Shown piece by piece: positions 16,931 through 28,092 of a stretch of DNA of 64,000 nt. This DNA comes from Coffea arabica (Eukaryota; Streptophyta; Magnoliopsida; Gentianales; Rubiaceae): positions 17,688,449-17,752,448 of the forward strand of contig NC_092329.1 in NCBI RefSeq assembly GCF_036785885.1, written 5' to 3'. A model generated the notes under the pieces. It did not search any database. It was not told where the DNA came from and saw only the letters and a program-made list of their open reading frames with translations. The stretch's first letter is position 1. The number at the start of each line of letters is the position of its first letter. A program made the translations under genes and the position numbers.

Positions 16931-17220
16931 TTTTTGCTCTTAATTCTTCTCCCTTTTTCCTTTCACTCATTGATGGCTTCAAATGTTTTCTGCCCTAATA
17001 TGTCACTTCAATATGGTAACTCAAGTGTATTTTCGGAATGAAACTCAAGGTCTTTCCAAAGGAACTATGTGTACACATTGCCACTAGGTCGCATAGCCGG
17101 TTACAGGTCAATTTTCACTTTAGTTATGAAGTTTATGGTGTTTATGTGGTGGTTTCTAAACGATAAGGGGTTAAGGCGTTTTTTCGCTAAACCACCGGGG
17201 GGGTTCCGTGTATTTTACCC

Positions 17221-17905
17221 AATAAATTGGTATCACAATTCCAATCCCATCAAACCCACATCCCAGATTTTCAATACCCATCCTACCCAAATTATGGTTG
17301 GACATGAGTATTTAAATGAGACTTGGGCCTTATTGCCAACTCTAGGAGCCGATTACATGTTCTGGCAAGTTAAAACCAAAGGGAGGTGATTGTTATTTTT
17401 TTGAAGATCAAGAGGTCTATTGTAATTTGGCCATTGTACAAGGGAGATAAATGTAATTAATTCTAAAATATAGTAACTTAGATCATATGGAATTTAAGTA
17501 AATTCTTTTCTCATCGAAGGTCTTTTATTTACATCCCATATCCATGGGATACCCAAATAAACTCAAACAAACCCATCAAATAAATAGGTATCACAATCCC
17601 AATCCATCAAACCCACATCCCAAATTTTAAAATCAATCCCGCCCAAATTATGGATGGGCATGAGTATTTAAACGAGACTTGGGCCTTATTGTCAACTCTA
17701 GGAGTTGGTTACATATTTTGACAAGTTAAAATCAAAGGGAGGTGACTGTTATTGTTATTTTTTGGAGATCAAGCGGTCTATTTATAATTCAGCCAATGTA
17801 CAAGCGAGATAAATGTAATTAATTGTAAAATATAGTAACTTAGATCATATGGAGTTTTAAGTAAATTCTTCTCTCGAAGGTCTTTTATTTACATCCCATA
17901 TCCTG
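17221..17905. repeat. Tandem array, rest of unit 3 and unit 4
   Basis: After the MULE's right flank the array continues in register ('GGTATCACAATTCCAATCCC', 'GACTTGGGCCTTATTG'). Unit 4 starts at about 17546 and the array stops at the phrase ACATCCCATATCC near 17905. Removing the MULE and one copy of its 9-bp duplication restores a unit 3 of about 360 bp. Confidence 0.83.
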
Positions 17906-18765
17906 GTTAGGTTGCCAATCATTCATTCTTGGTATTTGAAAGCATTTAATAGAAGTATGATAGCATAGGTATAGTTCACAGATGACAGATCATGAACTAC
18001 TCAAAGATTTGGTAGGATCTCCCCCTGCAAGCTCTTCATTTTAGTTGATTTGCAAGTTCGGAAATTTCATGTACATCAAATTGAGGAGTTTAAATTTGTA
18101 TATAAAAGATCTAAAATTGTTTTATTGTTCTTCCGTCCCAAAGTAGTGCTTTGTTTTTTTTTTTTTATTGTAGAAAAGATCGAAGGATGGACTTTTGCTT
18201 TGTGCTCCTATTCTATTACTTCTTGTTAGTGGTGGCGGGTATTTCAAATTTGATATGATTCTTGTGGGAAAAACCAAATTAGGAGCCTACATATTTTGGT
18301 TTTTTTTTTTTTTCAGAATGTGAAGTGTGTACATTATGCACACGGCCAACTAGACTCATGTATGAATCACACACCTCTCTTTAACTAGGTAAGTATGTGT
18401 AGACAAATAGTAAGGCCCACGTCAAAGATATATAATCTTTTTTCACTGAAGATATATAATCTTTCTTTTATTGAATGGATACAAGAGTTAAAATCATAAC
18501 ATCAATGATATATTGTTTGCCAATAATGGTAAAGAACACTATTATGCCAATAACGGTAAAGGATACTATTATGGGACATATGAAAAAAGGAATTTTGATG
18601 CTACCAACGAGATGAAGGAAATATCATTCATACATTTAATATTAAATACTATTTTGATGTTGCATAAAGATTATGCTATTTCTACTTAGCATATACTAGA
18701 TAAACTTGCAAGGTTGAATATTTGTAGGTAACACTAATTTTTCTGAGTTTAAGTTATGTTAAGTA
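17906..18765. other. AT-rich spacer
   Basis: No supported coding region. Homopolymer T tracts occur at 18156-18165 and 18301-18314. There is a short imperfect duplication of 'AATAATGGTAAAGAACACTATTATG' character near 18515-18570 (two copies about 31 bp apart). No transposon ends recognised. Confidence 0.45.
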
Positions 18766-19784
18766 GGGTTGAAAGCACTAGACCCCCTTAACATTACCCT
18801 TAGTTACACTTTATTCCTCTTAACTCAATAAATAAATACTTTGTCCCTGTGCCCCCCTCCCCTCCACCAGATTTTTATGTTTTAGGACAAAAGTGCCCAT
18901 TCCGTATTAATTATTATTTTATTTATTTTTTCTCCTTTTTTTTTTACCCTTTTTCTATTTGTCCTTTTCCTTTATATTTTTTTTTAAATTTTGCCTTTTT
19001 CTCTCATGTTATCAACTACTTTGTTCTTTTTGCTGTTATTATCCATATATTAATTTTAATTTTTTGAAAGTTATTTTTATTTATTTCTAGTTTTTCTACT
19101 TTTATTATTAGAAATAATAATTATCATAAAGTCTATGCTATAACAAAATATATGTCATCTATGCACATAAACTATTTTATACATTACTTAAATCAATATG
19201 CCTAGAGTTTAGAATAAATTAATTTTTAATAGCAACAATAACAAATTCAAATCATGCTAACATAGTGATTTAACAAAAATATTGGTTACTTCATGTTTGG
19301 GAAGTATTTTTAAATACTAAATAATTTAAAATTCTAGTTTACTAAAATTTTTTAAATGGTCAAATTGCTAATAACATACATTTTTTGATTATGAGAGGCA
19401 TAGATTAAATGTTTACACTATGCAGTTTACCTTGAATTTCTAATAGTGCTAATAAATAAAACAAGAATAAAATTATAAGTAAAAAATAATTACAATATTA
19501 TAATAAACATTCAAATTAGTAATACTAATAGAAAACTAAAATAGAATAGTAACATAAGAGAAGTGAAAATGAAAAAAAAGTGAAAGAAGAAAAAAATACA
19601 AAACAAAAGAAAGTAGTGGAAAAGGAAAAATAAGGGAATGAATAAACAAAAAAGAAATAAAGTAAAATGGTAAGGGCGCATTTGCCTTAAAATCTCAAAT
19701 AGGGGGTAAAGTACTTATTTAATGAGTTCAGGAATGTAACGCATAAACGAGGGTGAAGTTCAGGGGGTTTAGTACATTTAACCC
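18766..19784. mobile_element. Mutator-type MITE
   Basis: The 1019-bp AT-rich element has imperfect inverted ends of about 85 bp. The left end GGGTTGAAAGCACTAGACCC mirrors the complement of the right end GGGTTAAATGTACTAAACCC. Inner matches include 'TTAACTCAATAAATAAATACTTTG' against the right arm's 'AACTCATTAAATAAGTACTTTA'. Flanks TGTTAAGTA (18757-18765) and TTTTAAGTA (19785-19793) form a 9-bp duplication with one mismatch. There is no transposase. Its termini differ from those of the MULE at 14194. Confidence 0.75.
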
Positions 19785-19793
19785 TTTTAAGTA

Positions 19794-20423
19794 TTGTAAT
19801 ACATGATCGATAATTACAAAGTTGTAGCTATTTAAAGTTGAACATCTTAGTTCATTTAGTCTTTCTCATGAGAATGTCACTTTACACCGAAAGATTTGTC
19901 TCTATGATCATTTGTTTTGTTTGTCTATTTTTGATATTTTAGTGAGTTTTCTTTCAATTATAAACCACGATGATAGACCTAGAATTTTAGTTTAGGGACA
20001 AACTATCAAAGGTATAATAGCAAAAATATATCATATTAAATAAAGCATACTAAATGTAAAACAAAATTTCATGATAACTTACAAGAATAAGATATTTTTC
20101 ATAGTAAAGGTAAAACATAAAGTAAAATGTGAAAATTAGACTCTATACCATTCTATTCACTATCAATGCGAGACATTCAAAACTATGTTTGAAACTTCTT
20201 ATTTTTGTATAATAGTTAAATATTCTTTTGTTTGTCTTTGATTTGCTACGTACATAGTATAGTTTTACCTTGCTATTTTATAGTAATCATGGAAACTAAG
20301 AATTGGTTTGTTATAATACACTTGCTTAAAAGAAAAATTAATGTTTCCTTAATTGTTATTTAAAAATAATACTAATTCTATTGTAAATTATAAACTAACT
20401 ATAGCTATTAAACTTGACCTAGT
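19794..20423. other. AT-rich spacer
   Basis: No coding signal, inverted ends or repeated units recognised in this 630-bp stretch. Confidence 0.4.
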
Positions 20424-21165
20424 AAGGAATCTCGTGAGAGACCGGATCGATAGGTCGCTGGTTCAACTAGTGGGTCATTGGTTGAACTAGTGGGTTACTC
20501 GAATAATACTATTTATAAATGCACAAATAGTAATTTTATTATATGTAATATATCTAATAAAGTGCTTTTAGATACTAAATATTGTACTTAGAAAGGCATC
20601 TAATGAAATATAAATATTAATAGAAGACTTAATTTACTTTTTATCATTCTTTTACACAAATAAATTGAATAGTCAAGTATAAAACAAAATTATGTCACTT
20701 ATTTTCAAGGATAAAACATCAATTTTTTATTATTTTATTCTTGTTTAAAAATAAAATAATTTTTAACTATTCAAATATTGTCACATGATGATAACATTTT
20801 TAGTTTGAAAGTTAATAGGATTTATTGTATAATAAAAAAAATAAACAAGTTTATTTAAAGAAATATTGAGTTATCAAATAAAACTAAGCAACTGATAAAG
20901 TCTTATGCACATTTAAACAAAGATCCAATGTTCAAATCTTGACGAAAGCATATATACACTTAGTTTCAAAAATAAAGACCCACAATTGTTTAAAAAAAAG
21001 TCAACTAAAAAATCAGATTGGTTTCCAATTGAACCAGCAGGTCAAATGGGTTTAACCAAATCAACTACTTATGCAATTAAACTAGAGATCCTGCCTGACC
21101 TAATAATGGTTCATTGGCCAAATGGTTCAACCATTAGGCCTGATCGATTTTAATAACCATGATAC
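20424..21165. repeat. Degraded transposon-like repeat with GGTTCAAC-type ends
   Basis: The left side carries 'GGTCGCTGGTTCAACTAGTGG'-like words and the right side carries inverted counterparts (CCAAATGGTTCAACCATTAGG, CCTGATCGATTTTAA). The core between is AT-rich and non-coding. This resembles common plant MITE-like repeats with GGTTGAACC termini. Neither exact ends nor a target duplication could be set. A related phrase occurs near 50560-50690. Confidence 0.35.
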
Positions 21166-21679
21166 TAGTAGTATACTTTTATAAGGAAACAAATAGTTAA
21201 TTTTGTATAGAACACTTTTATGAAAAAAAATTAGGGAAAATAATCAAACAAACTATTAACAATCATATTTTGGAGGGGAGCAAAGTGATATAACTTTATT
21301 ATTGCTTTTTAATAGGATTTGTACGGATTATTATTTATGTCTTTTGTAATATAAAGCTCTTTAGTCTTTACTTATTTTCTTTTCCTAATTGAATTCATAT
21401 GGAGTCCTGATGATTGAGAGAAGATTAGTTTACAGAATCTAGATGTGATGAAATGTATGGAGGCCATGGACCATCCTTACTCTGCCATACATTGTGTTCC
21501 AAAATAGAAATATTATAGTTTATTGCATTGTTAATAAGAATATAGTTTGGAGAGTTTTGTGCGTGTGTAAGATGTAATTTTGCTATCCCTTGCTCAAACC
21601 AAAGTTTCTCTTCTATGTTTCATGGAAATGAGAAGACTTCTACACCAAATGTATCTACAGGTTTGTTTTCAAATTTTTT
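21166..21679. other. Spacer left of the SINE-like fragment
   Basis: AT-rich, without a supported gene or bounded repeat. Confidence 0.4.
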
Positions 21680-21774
21680 CCACCAAGGAAGCGGTGGAAG
21701 TGAGTAGGGAGAAGGGGAATTTGAACCCGAAACCTCTATGTCTTGAGGATATAAAGACCAACAGCTAACCTAGC
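21680..21774 (-). repeat. tRNA-derived SINE-like fragment
   Basis: On the minus strand the sequence reads TAGCTGTTGGTC (A-box-like, 21757-21768). About 22 nt downstream it reads GGTTTCGGGTTCAAATTC (B-box-like, 21717-21734). This is the internal RNA polymerase III promoter pattern of tRNA-derived SINEs. The region does not fold as a complete tRNA because the acceptor stem is not paired. A T-rich stretch on the + strand (about 21667-21680) could be the SINE tail. Confidence 0.4.
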
Positions 21775-22193
21775 ACATTCATCTCTGCCAATATTTTTGC
21801 TATACCATGGAATCCTCCAGCAATACATAGTTCTTTGTCAAACTTTGGTAACAATGGTTTGATAATCTTTACCTTTTGCAATTTTAATCTAAACCACCTA
21901 ACTATAATACTTTTTTAGCTATAATAAGTGGAAGCGTTAATGATCATCTAGCATAACTTTTGTTGGCTGCAAAAGTAGATATATTAGTAATACCATAGTA
22001 AAATCATTACAACTATATTTAGTTAATTTTGAGGCTAGCCTTTGATCTTATACATGCCCAAAATATAATATTGTATCACAAATACAATATCTAATCAACT
22101 TTATTAAGGGGAGATATAATTGGAAGCTACTAAACTAGAGGGATCGATAAATGAAATTAAGTAAAAACAAAACTAATAACCAAGGAAGAAGCT
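21775..22193. other. Spacer left of the inverted repeat
   Basis: No supported gene. AT-rich sequence leading up to the long foldback at 22194. Confidence 0.4.
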
Positions 22194-22688
22194 CAACAAT
22201 TATAATGTTTATCAAACAAGCATGACACATTTTTCCTATTGTTTTCTTCTTCTTTTTTTTTTCCTTTATTTGCTACTCAAGTTTTCAAGATGAAGATTCT
22301 GCCACTTTTCATTCTTTGTTCTCCTTTTAACATTTGTTTAAAGAAGGATGGTCAAAGATAAGTTTAACACCTTTGAATAAATGAGTATTGCAAATATAGA
22401 ATTGAGGGAAGGATTATAATCTATAGATTTCTTTGCATTTGTTAGTAACTTATAATCCTTCCCTCAATTAATTCTATCATTGCAATGCTTATTTATTCAA
22501 AGTTGTTAAACTTATCCTTGACTATTCTACTTTAATCAAATGTTAAAACAAAAACAAAGAATGAAAAGTAGCAGAACCTTTGTCTTGAAGACTTGAGCAC
22601 AAATAAGAAAAAGAAGAAGGAAAAGTAGAAGAAGGAAATAGCAAGAAAAAAATGTGTCATACTTGTTTAACAATCATTAAGGTTGTTG
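22194..22688. repeat. Long inverted repeat from the 5' flank of the UGT locus
   Basis: Arms 22194-22419 and 22450-22688 are near-complementary over about 225 bp around a 30-nt loop. Examples are GAATTGAGGGAAGGATTATAA against TTATAATCCTTCCCTCAATT, AAGATAAGTTTAACA against TGTTAAACTTATC, and ATGACACATTTTT against AAAAATGTGTCAT. The right arm matches the 5' flank of the other two UGT relics (47510-47660 and 54830-54970), so the left arm is an inverted duplicate of UGT upstream sequence. Transcribed through, it would form a long imperfect hairpin RNA. No transcription evidence is visible. Confidence 0.8.
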
Positions 22689-23861
22689 GCTAACTCCTTT
22701 GCCTACAAGACACAGCCAGCAAAGCCATGAGCTCATTTCCACTATTAAACTTTATTCAGATATGACTTCAATTTCATTTCAAGATACTTATAAGCATCCT
22801 AGAAAGAAAACATCATCAATTGGAAATCTATAGAGATAGATTCAATTTTCTAGAATTTGATATGATGAAACAAGAGCTGGTTTTCATTCCTTTGCCAACT
22901 ATAGGTCACTTGGCATCTATAGTATAGTTATCAAAGCTGCTTGTAAGTCAAAATGAGGAACACTCCATTCGAATCCTCATTTTCAAACTGCCATATGATG
23001 CTAGTACAAATTCATAAATTGAATCACTCTTTACAGAAACCACCTAAGGCATATAGTTCATTAAACTTCCACAACCAAAATTACAAGGCGGGTTATCTAA
23101 GGAACTGGAGAACCCTTTCACCTTTTATTCTAGACAGAGAGATAAATAAAAACCTAGTGTTAGACATTTCATTGCTCAATTGAAAGAGTCTGGCTCATCA
23201 AGAATCATAGGATTTGTCATGGATATGCAATGCACAGCCATGATTGATGTGGCCAATGAATTTGAGGTCCCTACCTATGTTTTCTACATATCTGGTGCAG
23301 TTGTTCTAGGCTTTAAGACTTTATGTCTAGACTCTTGTTGATGACAACAACCAAGATGTAACACGGTACAAAGACTTAGAGAACGAGGTTTCTGTCTCAA
23401 CTCACATCAACCCTGTTCTAGGTAAACAATTCCCTACATCAGTTTTTGACAAGGAAGGTGCAAGCCTCAAACTCACCAGAATCCTGATTAACACATTTCT
23501 TGACTTAGAATCCTATGCAATGAAGTTCCTCGAGAGCAATGAGAAGATTCTTGCAGTCTATCCAGTAGGACCTCTGATCAACTTCAATGGTATTAAAAAT
23601 AACTAGTTTGAGACAGATAGGCTTATGAGATGGTTAGATAATCTGAAGAAAAGTGTTTAAATTGGGGAAAACTTCCAGTGTCTATTACTAATTGCAGCAA
23701 TTTGCTTATATACAGGTATAAGAATTGTGACAAAATAGGAAGATACAATCATTCCTAAAATCATGTAATGGAAAACTAAAACTACTACAATTACATCATG
23801 ACAGAAACATATATGGTAACAATATATATAACTGTATGATTGAATATCTCAACACTCCTGC

Positions 23862-25235
23862 TCAAGTTGGAGCATGGAGATTAGAAATGCCCAGCTTGCT
23901 CAACAAATGGTAGAACTGAGCTTTCCCAAGTGCTTTGGTGAACAAGTCGCGAATTTGATCACATAAGCAAACATCAGCAGTATGCAACTTGTTGCTTAGT
24001 ATGTGATCATGAATGAAATGGCAATCAATTTCAATGTTCTTTGTGCATTCATGAAAAACTGGATTTGCAGCAATATGTAGAGCAGCTTGGTTGTCACAAA
24101 AGAGAGACATGGGAGATGGTAATGAAACTTTCAAATCTGCAAACAAAGAACTCAACCAGAGAAGCTCACTGGTAGCATTGGCCATTGCCCTATACTCTGC
24201 TTTAGTGGATGAGCGGGAAAATGTAGTTTGCTTTTGGACTTCCAAGAAATTGGGCTATCATCGAGGAAAATGATAGAACCACTAGTCAATCATCGAGATG
24301 TCAGGCAGCTTGCCCAATCTGAGTCACAATAAGCAGTTAGTTGCAGTGAACAAGCAGATGACAAGAAATACCTTGGCCTAGCACCCTTTTAAGGTAGCGA
24401 AGAACTCGATAAGTTGCATCCAAGTGAGGAACACAATGATCTTGCATAAGTTGACTAAAAACTTGTACTGGATAGTTAAAGTCTGGCCGAGTAATCATCA
24501 AATAAAGTAGCCTTCCAATGAGATGACGATATTGACTTGCATCTTTAACTAGTGCACCAATTCCTACTACCAAGTTGTGTCATTGTTCCAGAGGAAAGTC
24601 AGCAAGGCGTGCATCAAGATGACCAGTTTCTTCAAGAAGATATAGAGTGTATTTTCGCTGCCTAAGTACAATTCCTTCCTTACTACAAGCCACCTCAATA
24701 CCAAGAAAATAATTGAGTTGCCCAAGATCTTTGATGTGAAAAGTTGAATCAAGATGATGCTTCACACGATTGTTGGTGGTTGAATCATTTCCAACCAAAA
24801 TAACATCAGCCACATAACCTAACAAAATAGTAAAGTGTGCTCCACTGGTGAACGTAAAAAGTGAATTATCTGCAGCAGATTGACTAAAACCAATATTCTG
24901 CAAACAACTAGAAAATTTTTGAAATCAATTTCTAGAGGCTTGTTTAAGGCCATAGAGGGACTTTTGAAGTCAACAAACCCAATTGTCACCTAGTTTTGCA
25001 CAGCTTTGTAGTATTTTCATGTGTACTTCTTCATGCAGATCTCCATGCAGAAAGGCATTATTAATGTCCAACTAATGTAATTCCCAGTGTTGTATTGCAG
25101 CCACAGCTAATAGACAATGCAGAGTCTTAAGCTTTGCAACTGGAGCAAAAGTGATGTGATACTCAAATCCCCAAACTCTTGCTCTTGAAGAAATGAATTG
25201 CACAGATAGGAAAGGATCTATCTTGATCAGGCTAT
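23862..25235 (-). pseudogene. Copia reverse transcriptase-RNase H remnant
   Basis: Reading on the minus strand, fragments run in the right order for a Ty1/copia polyprotein 3' half. They are 'FAPVAKL.TLHCLLAVAA' and 'NNAFLHGDLHEEV' (palm), then the active-site region GYVADVILVGND, where the usual YVDD has become YVAD. Next are 'HIKDLGQLNYFLGIEV', 'YRHLIGRLLYLMITRPDF' and the RNase H block [18 protein letters not shown] with [16 protein letters not shown]. Stops interrupt the frame near 24576 and 24250-24330. The catalytic Asp substitution and the stops make it inactive. Confidence 0.88.
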
Positions 25236-25826
25236 GAACAAACTAGTGGAAAATCAAAACCCTATAAACCCCTTGATTGTGACCCAAGAATGAATTCTTA
25301 CCCACAATAAGTGATAGATAGAACTAAGGTTGTAAGGTAGGACAACGCCACAATCCAACATGATTTTTAATTGATAAGCTAAAACTTGAACAAAAAAGAC
25401 ACAACTCACTTTATATCAAGTGACGTTCCCAAAGGAACAAGAAGGAGATGAATCTCTCAAACTTTATTTCATAATCGTCTATCTCTGAAAAGTTGTATAA
25501 GGTTGGCTATTTATAGCCTTACATGACCCAAACCCTGATTCTAGTTGGAATATCATAAGACACAACTTCCTAGACCTAAATAATACTAATACTTGTGTCT
25601 TAGTATGCTAAATATGCCTTATTAGGCTTACAAGGACCAATCAGACGTGGGGAAATAGAAAATAACTTAAAAACTATGAAAATCACTAAAAATTGTAGAA
25701 ATCGACTAGACAAAGTTCGGCCCGGGACATCATGCCGGACATTGCCAGAACCTCAAATGAAAAGCAAGAAATCAAAGAGCAAAATGGATCCATGGAGTTG
25801 ACATATTTTATTGTCAACAATTGTTA
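25236..25826 (-). mobile_element. LTR-like sequence nested in the Copia element
   Basis: On the minus strand this stretch has the anatomy of an LTR. It opens near TGTTGACAATAAAATATG. A TATA box in the palindrome GGCTATAAATAGCC (25505-25518) is followed about 40 nt later by AATAAA (about 25464-25470), then an R/U5-like T-rich tail. It replaces the gag-integrase part of the surrounding element. Exact ends and a target duplication were not found, so it may be a solo LTR of another family or a recombinant fragment. Confidence 0.45.
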
Positions 25827-26703
25827 AGGCTCAACCTACTCTGGTGCCATAAAGAAAAGTGTTTAGATTGGGGAAAACTTCCAGTATCTAGTACTAGTAG
25901 ATTGCAGCAGTCTGCTTATATATAGGTACAAGAATTGTGACAAAATGGGAAGATACAATCATTCTTAAAATCATGTAATAGAAAGCTAAAACTACTCCTC
26001 CAATTACGTCATGATAGAAACATATTTGGTAACAATGTATACAACTGTATAATTGAATATCTCAACATAATCAGCCTAATCATTCTATAATATTCCTTTG
26101 CTTTGGCAACCTTGGATATTTCTGTGGATACCAAGTGAAGGAGATTGCACATGCAATCGAGCATACTGGATGTCGATTCTTGTGGTCCTCATGACGTCCT
26201 CTACCAAAAGGCCATCTAGAATATTCAAGCGAGTATGAAACTCCTGAAGAAGACTTGTCGAAAGGGTTCTTGGACCGCATTTCTAGGATTGGAAAAGTGA
26301 TCGGATTGGTACCACAAGCACAAGTTTTAGCCCATCCTGCTGTGGGGGGCTTTGTGACACATTGTTGTTGGAACTCAATATTGGAAAGTGTCTAGTTTGG
26401 GGTGCTAATGGCCATGTGGCCAATGCATTCTGATCAGCAGATGAATGCCTTTTTGATAGTTAAGGATTTAGGCATAGCTGCAAAGATTAAAATAGATTAC
26501 AAGAAAGATATTACAAATGGAAATGATGTTATTGTGAAATCTAATAAAATAGAGAATGGAATTCGATAGCTGATGCAGGCAGACAGTGATATAAAGAGAA
26601 AGGTGAAAGATTTGATAGAGAAGCAAGAATAGCCTTGGTGTAGGGTGGTTTTTCTTACAATTCCTTGGGAAGTTTAATTGAGGATTTCTCCAATTTGTGT
26701 TAA

Positions 26704-28092
26704 GTATGTCACGATCAAATCTACATCGTTAGAGCTGATAAAATAAAATTAATATGAGTTTTTCAGGATAACATTTGCATGTAAGGTTTGTTGATATATT
26801 CTATTTTAATATGTCTATAGGGTCTTTAGTTTTTCTAACATTGAATTGCTTGTATTGTGGGAAATGCTTATCCTAGAGTTTCACGTATCTGTTGTTTGAT
26901 GTAGGGTTAGTTTTTTTAACATCCAATTACCTGTATTATGGGAATGCTTATCCCTAAACTTTGGGTGTCTGTTTGGAAATATCATACCAATGTTTCTCAC
27001 ATATTGCGTATATTAAATTTTAAACCTTCAGAATCAAAATGGTTGAGTTGAATCCTTTACATATATAGAGGTCACAAACCCATCATGTTTTGTCCCTCAT
27101 CATTTTTCCAATCACATGTTGGCTGAAAGAGGTCACAAACCCATCATGTGACCAACTTTTGAAAGGCAAATTTGACAACCCACTTTATATTGACTCAACT
27201 CCTCACTTATTCCATCATTTTGCTTAATTATTCTCCATATAGACCCTAATTTCACAAACTCAAATTCACATCACCTATTTTCCTCTTCCACCACCATCCT
27301 GTTCTTTTTCTCCCTTTCCTTTTCCCTCAGTGGTGGAGCCAGGACCTTTCTTGAAGAGGTGCAATAATTTTAAGTTCAACTTACAATAACTGATTTGTAA
27401 AATTTTGGTGCAACTTAGTTTTTATTAAAGTTTATTATGTGTGAATCAATTTATTCAATATTACAACAATAAAATAAAAAAAATCATCTATATAGGTTGC
27501 TATTTACGATGTATAGTTATTTTCTAGTAATCTAATGGTATCAGATCATAGTTAATATTACGAACAAAAGTGATGTACATTCTAATATAGAATAAGTAGA
27601 TAATCTTCACAATTAAACAATTAAATGAATATGTAGTTTGCATTTAATTCATATGGTTAGGCATATAAGTGAAGTTCAATTTTAAATAAATGAGATCTAT
27701 TAGAAAAAAAATAAATAGCATGGTATTTTATTTCAAGCTTGCATTTTATGAATAGTGAGGGCAACTATAAAAAATTTTAACACTTTGGAGGGACAATAAT
27801 GGGGTTAGATAGAATATTTTAAAAATTCAGGGAGGCAAAATTGAGATAGCATTAAAAAGCTAAAAGTTTGCATAGGCTATTTTATTGTTTTTAAAAAATT
27901 GAAGAGGTGCAAAAATGAGTGTAATTCTGCCCTTGTCTTCCATCCTATTCCTTCTTTCCCTTTTTCTCTCCTTTCCTTCTTTTCTCTCTACCCCTCCACC
28001 TCTTTCCCCAGCGAGTAGATATGGTTGCTATAGAAGGGGGTGGAAGGGTGAGGAGCAAAGGGGAAAGGGTAAGTAGTGAGAGTGGTGGCTAG
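26704..28092. other. UGT copy 1 downstream flank with a degraded repeat
   Basis: 26704-26990 matches the 3' flank of UGT copy 2 (around 49302-49500). At 27069 and 27130 the phrase GAGGTCACAAACCCATCATG occurs twice. The stretch 27326-27950 begins CAGTGGTGGAGCCAGGACC, a phrase seen at the ends of common plant transposons, and closes with 'GAAGAGGTGCAAAAATGAG', echoing its left side. No inverted ends or duplication could be fixed. Pyrimidine- and purine-rich runs follow to 28092. Confidence 0.4.

Larger units (their letters stand above)
14194..17220. mobile_element. Mutator-like element (MULE), internally deleted
   Basis: The 3027-bp insertion splits unit 3 of the tandem array. Its ends are inverted repeats of about 110 bp. 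The left end GCGTAAAATACACGGAACCC matches the complement of the right end GGGTAAAATACACGGAACCC, and further matched blocks include ATCGTTTAGAAACC. The 9-bp flanks AATAAATAG (14185-14193) and AATAAATTG (17221-17229) differ at one base. Nine-bp duplications with long inverted ends define Mutator-type elements. It carries fragments of MULE-encoded proteins on both strands but no complete DDE transposase, so it would need a transposase in trans. Confidence 0.88.
23644..26067 (-). mobile_element. Internally deleted Copia element inside UGT copy 1
   Basis: The 2424-bp insertion is flanked by the 5-bp repeat TAATC (23639-23643 and 26068-26072), and removing it restores the UGT reading context. The LTRs are about 211 bp (23644-23854, the 3' LTR) and 218 bp (25850-26067, the 5' LTR). 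On the minus strand they start TGTTGAGATATTCAAT. Just inside the 5' LTR the minus strand reads TGGCACCAGAGTAGG, a near match to the initiator-Met tRNA primer site. Only reverse transcriptase and RNase H remnants remain. Gag, protease and integrase are missing and their place holds another LTR-like sequence. Confidence 0.9.
22862..26703 (+). pseudogene. UDP-glycosyltransferase pseudogene, copy 1 (UGT71-like)
   Basis: A single-exon family-1 glycosyltransferase can be followed in drifting frames. It has an N-terminal strand ELVFIPLPTIGHLASIV with a stop after it, then 'GFVMDMQCTAMIDVANEFEVPTYVF'. After an inserted Copia element (23644-26067) come '[10 protein letters not shown]' and a plant secondary-product (PSPG) box beginning [20 protein letters not shown]. 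The end is SLIEDFSNLC with TAA at 26701. Stops and frameshifts occur throughout. The PSPG start has lost its Trp (LVPQ for WAPQ), and CCWNS replaces CGWNS. Intact relatives transfer sugar from UDP-glucose to small lipophilic aglycones in the cytosol. The UGT71 placement is from pattern recall and is tentative. Confidence 0.85.
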
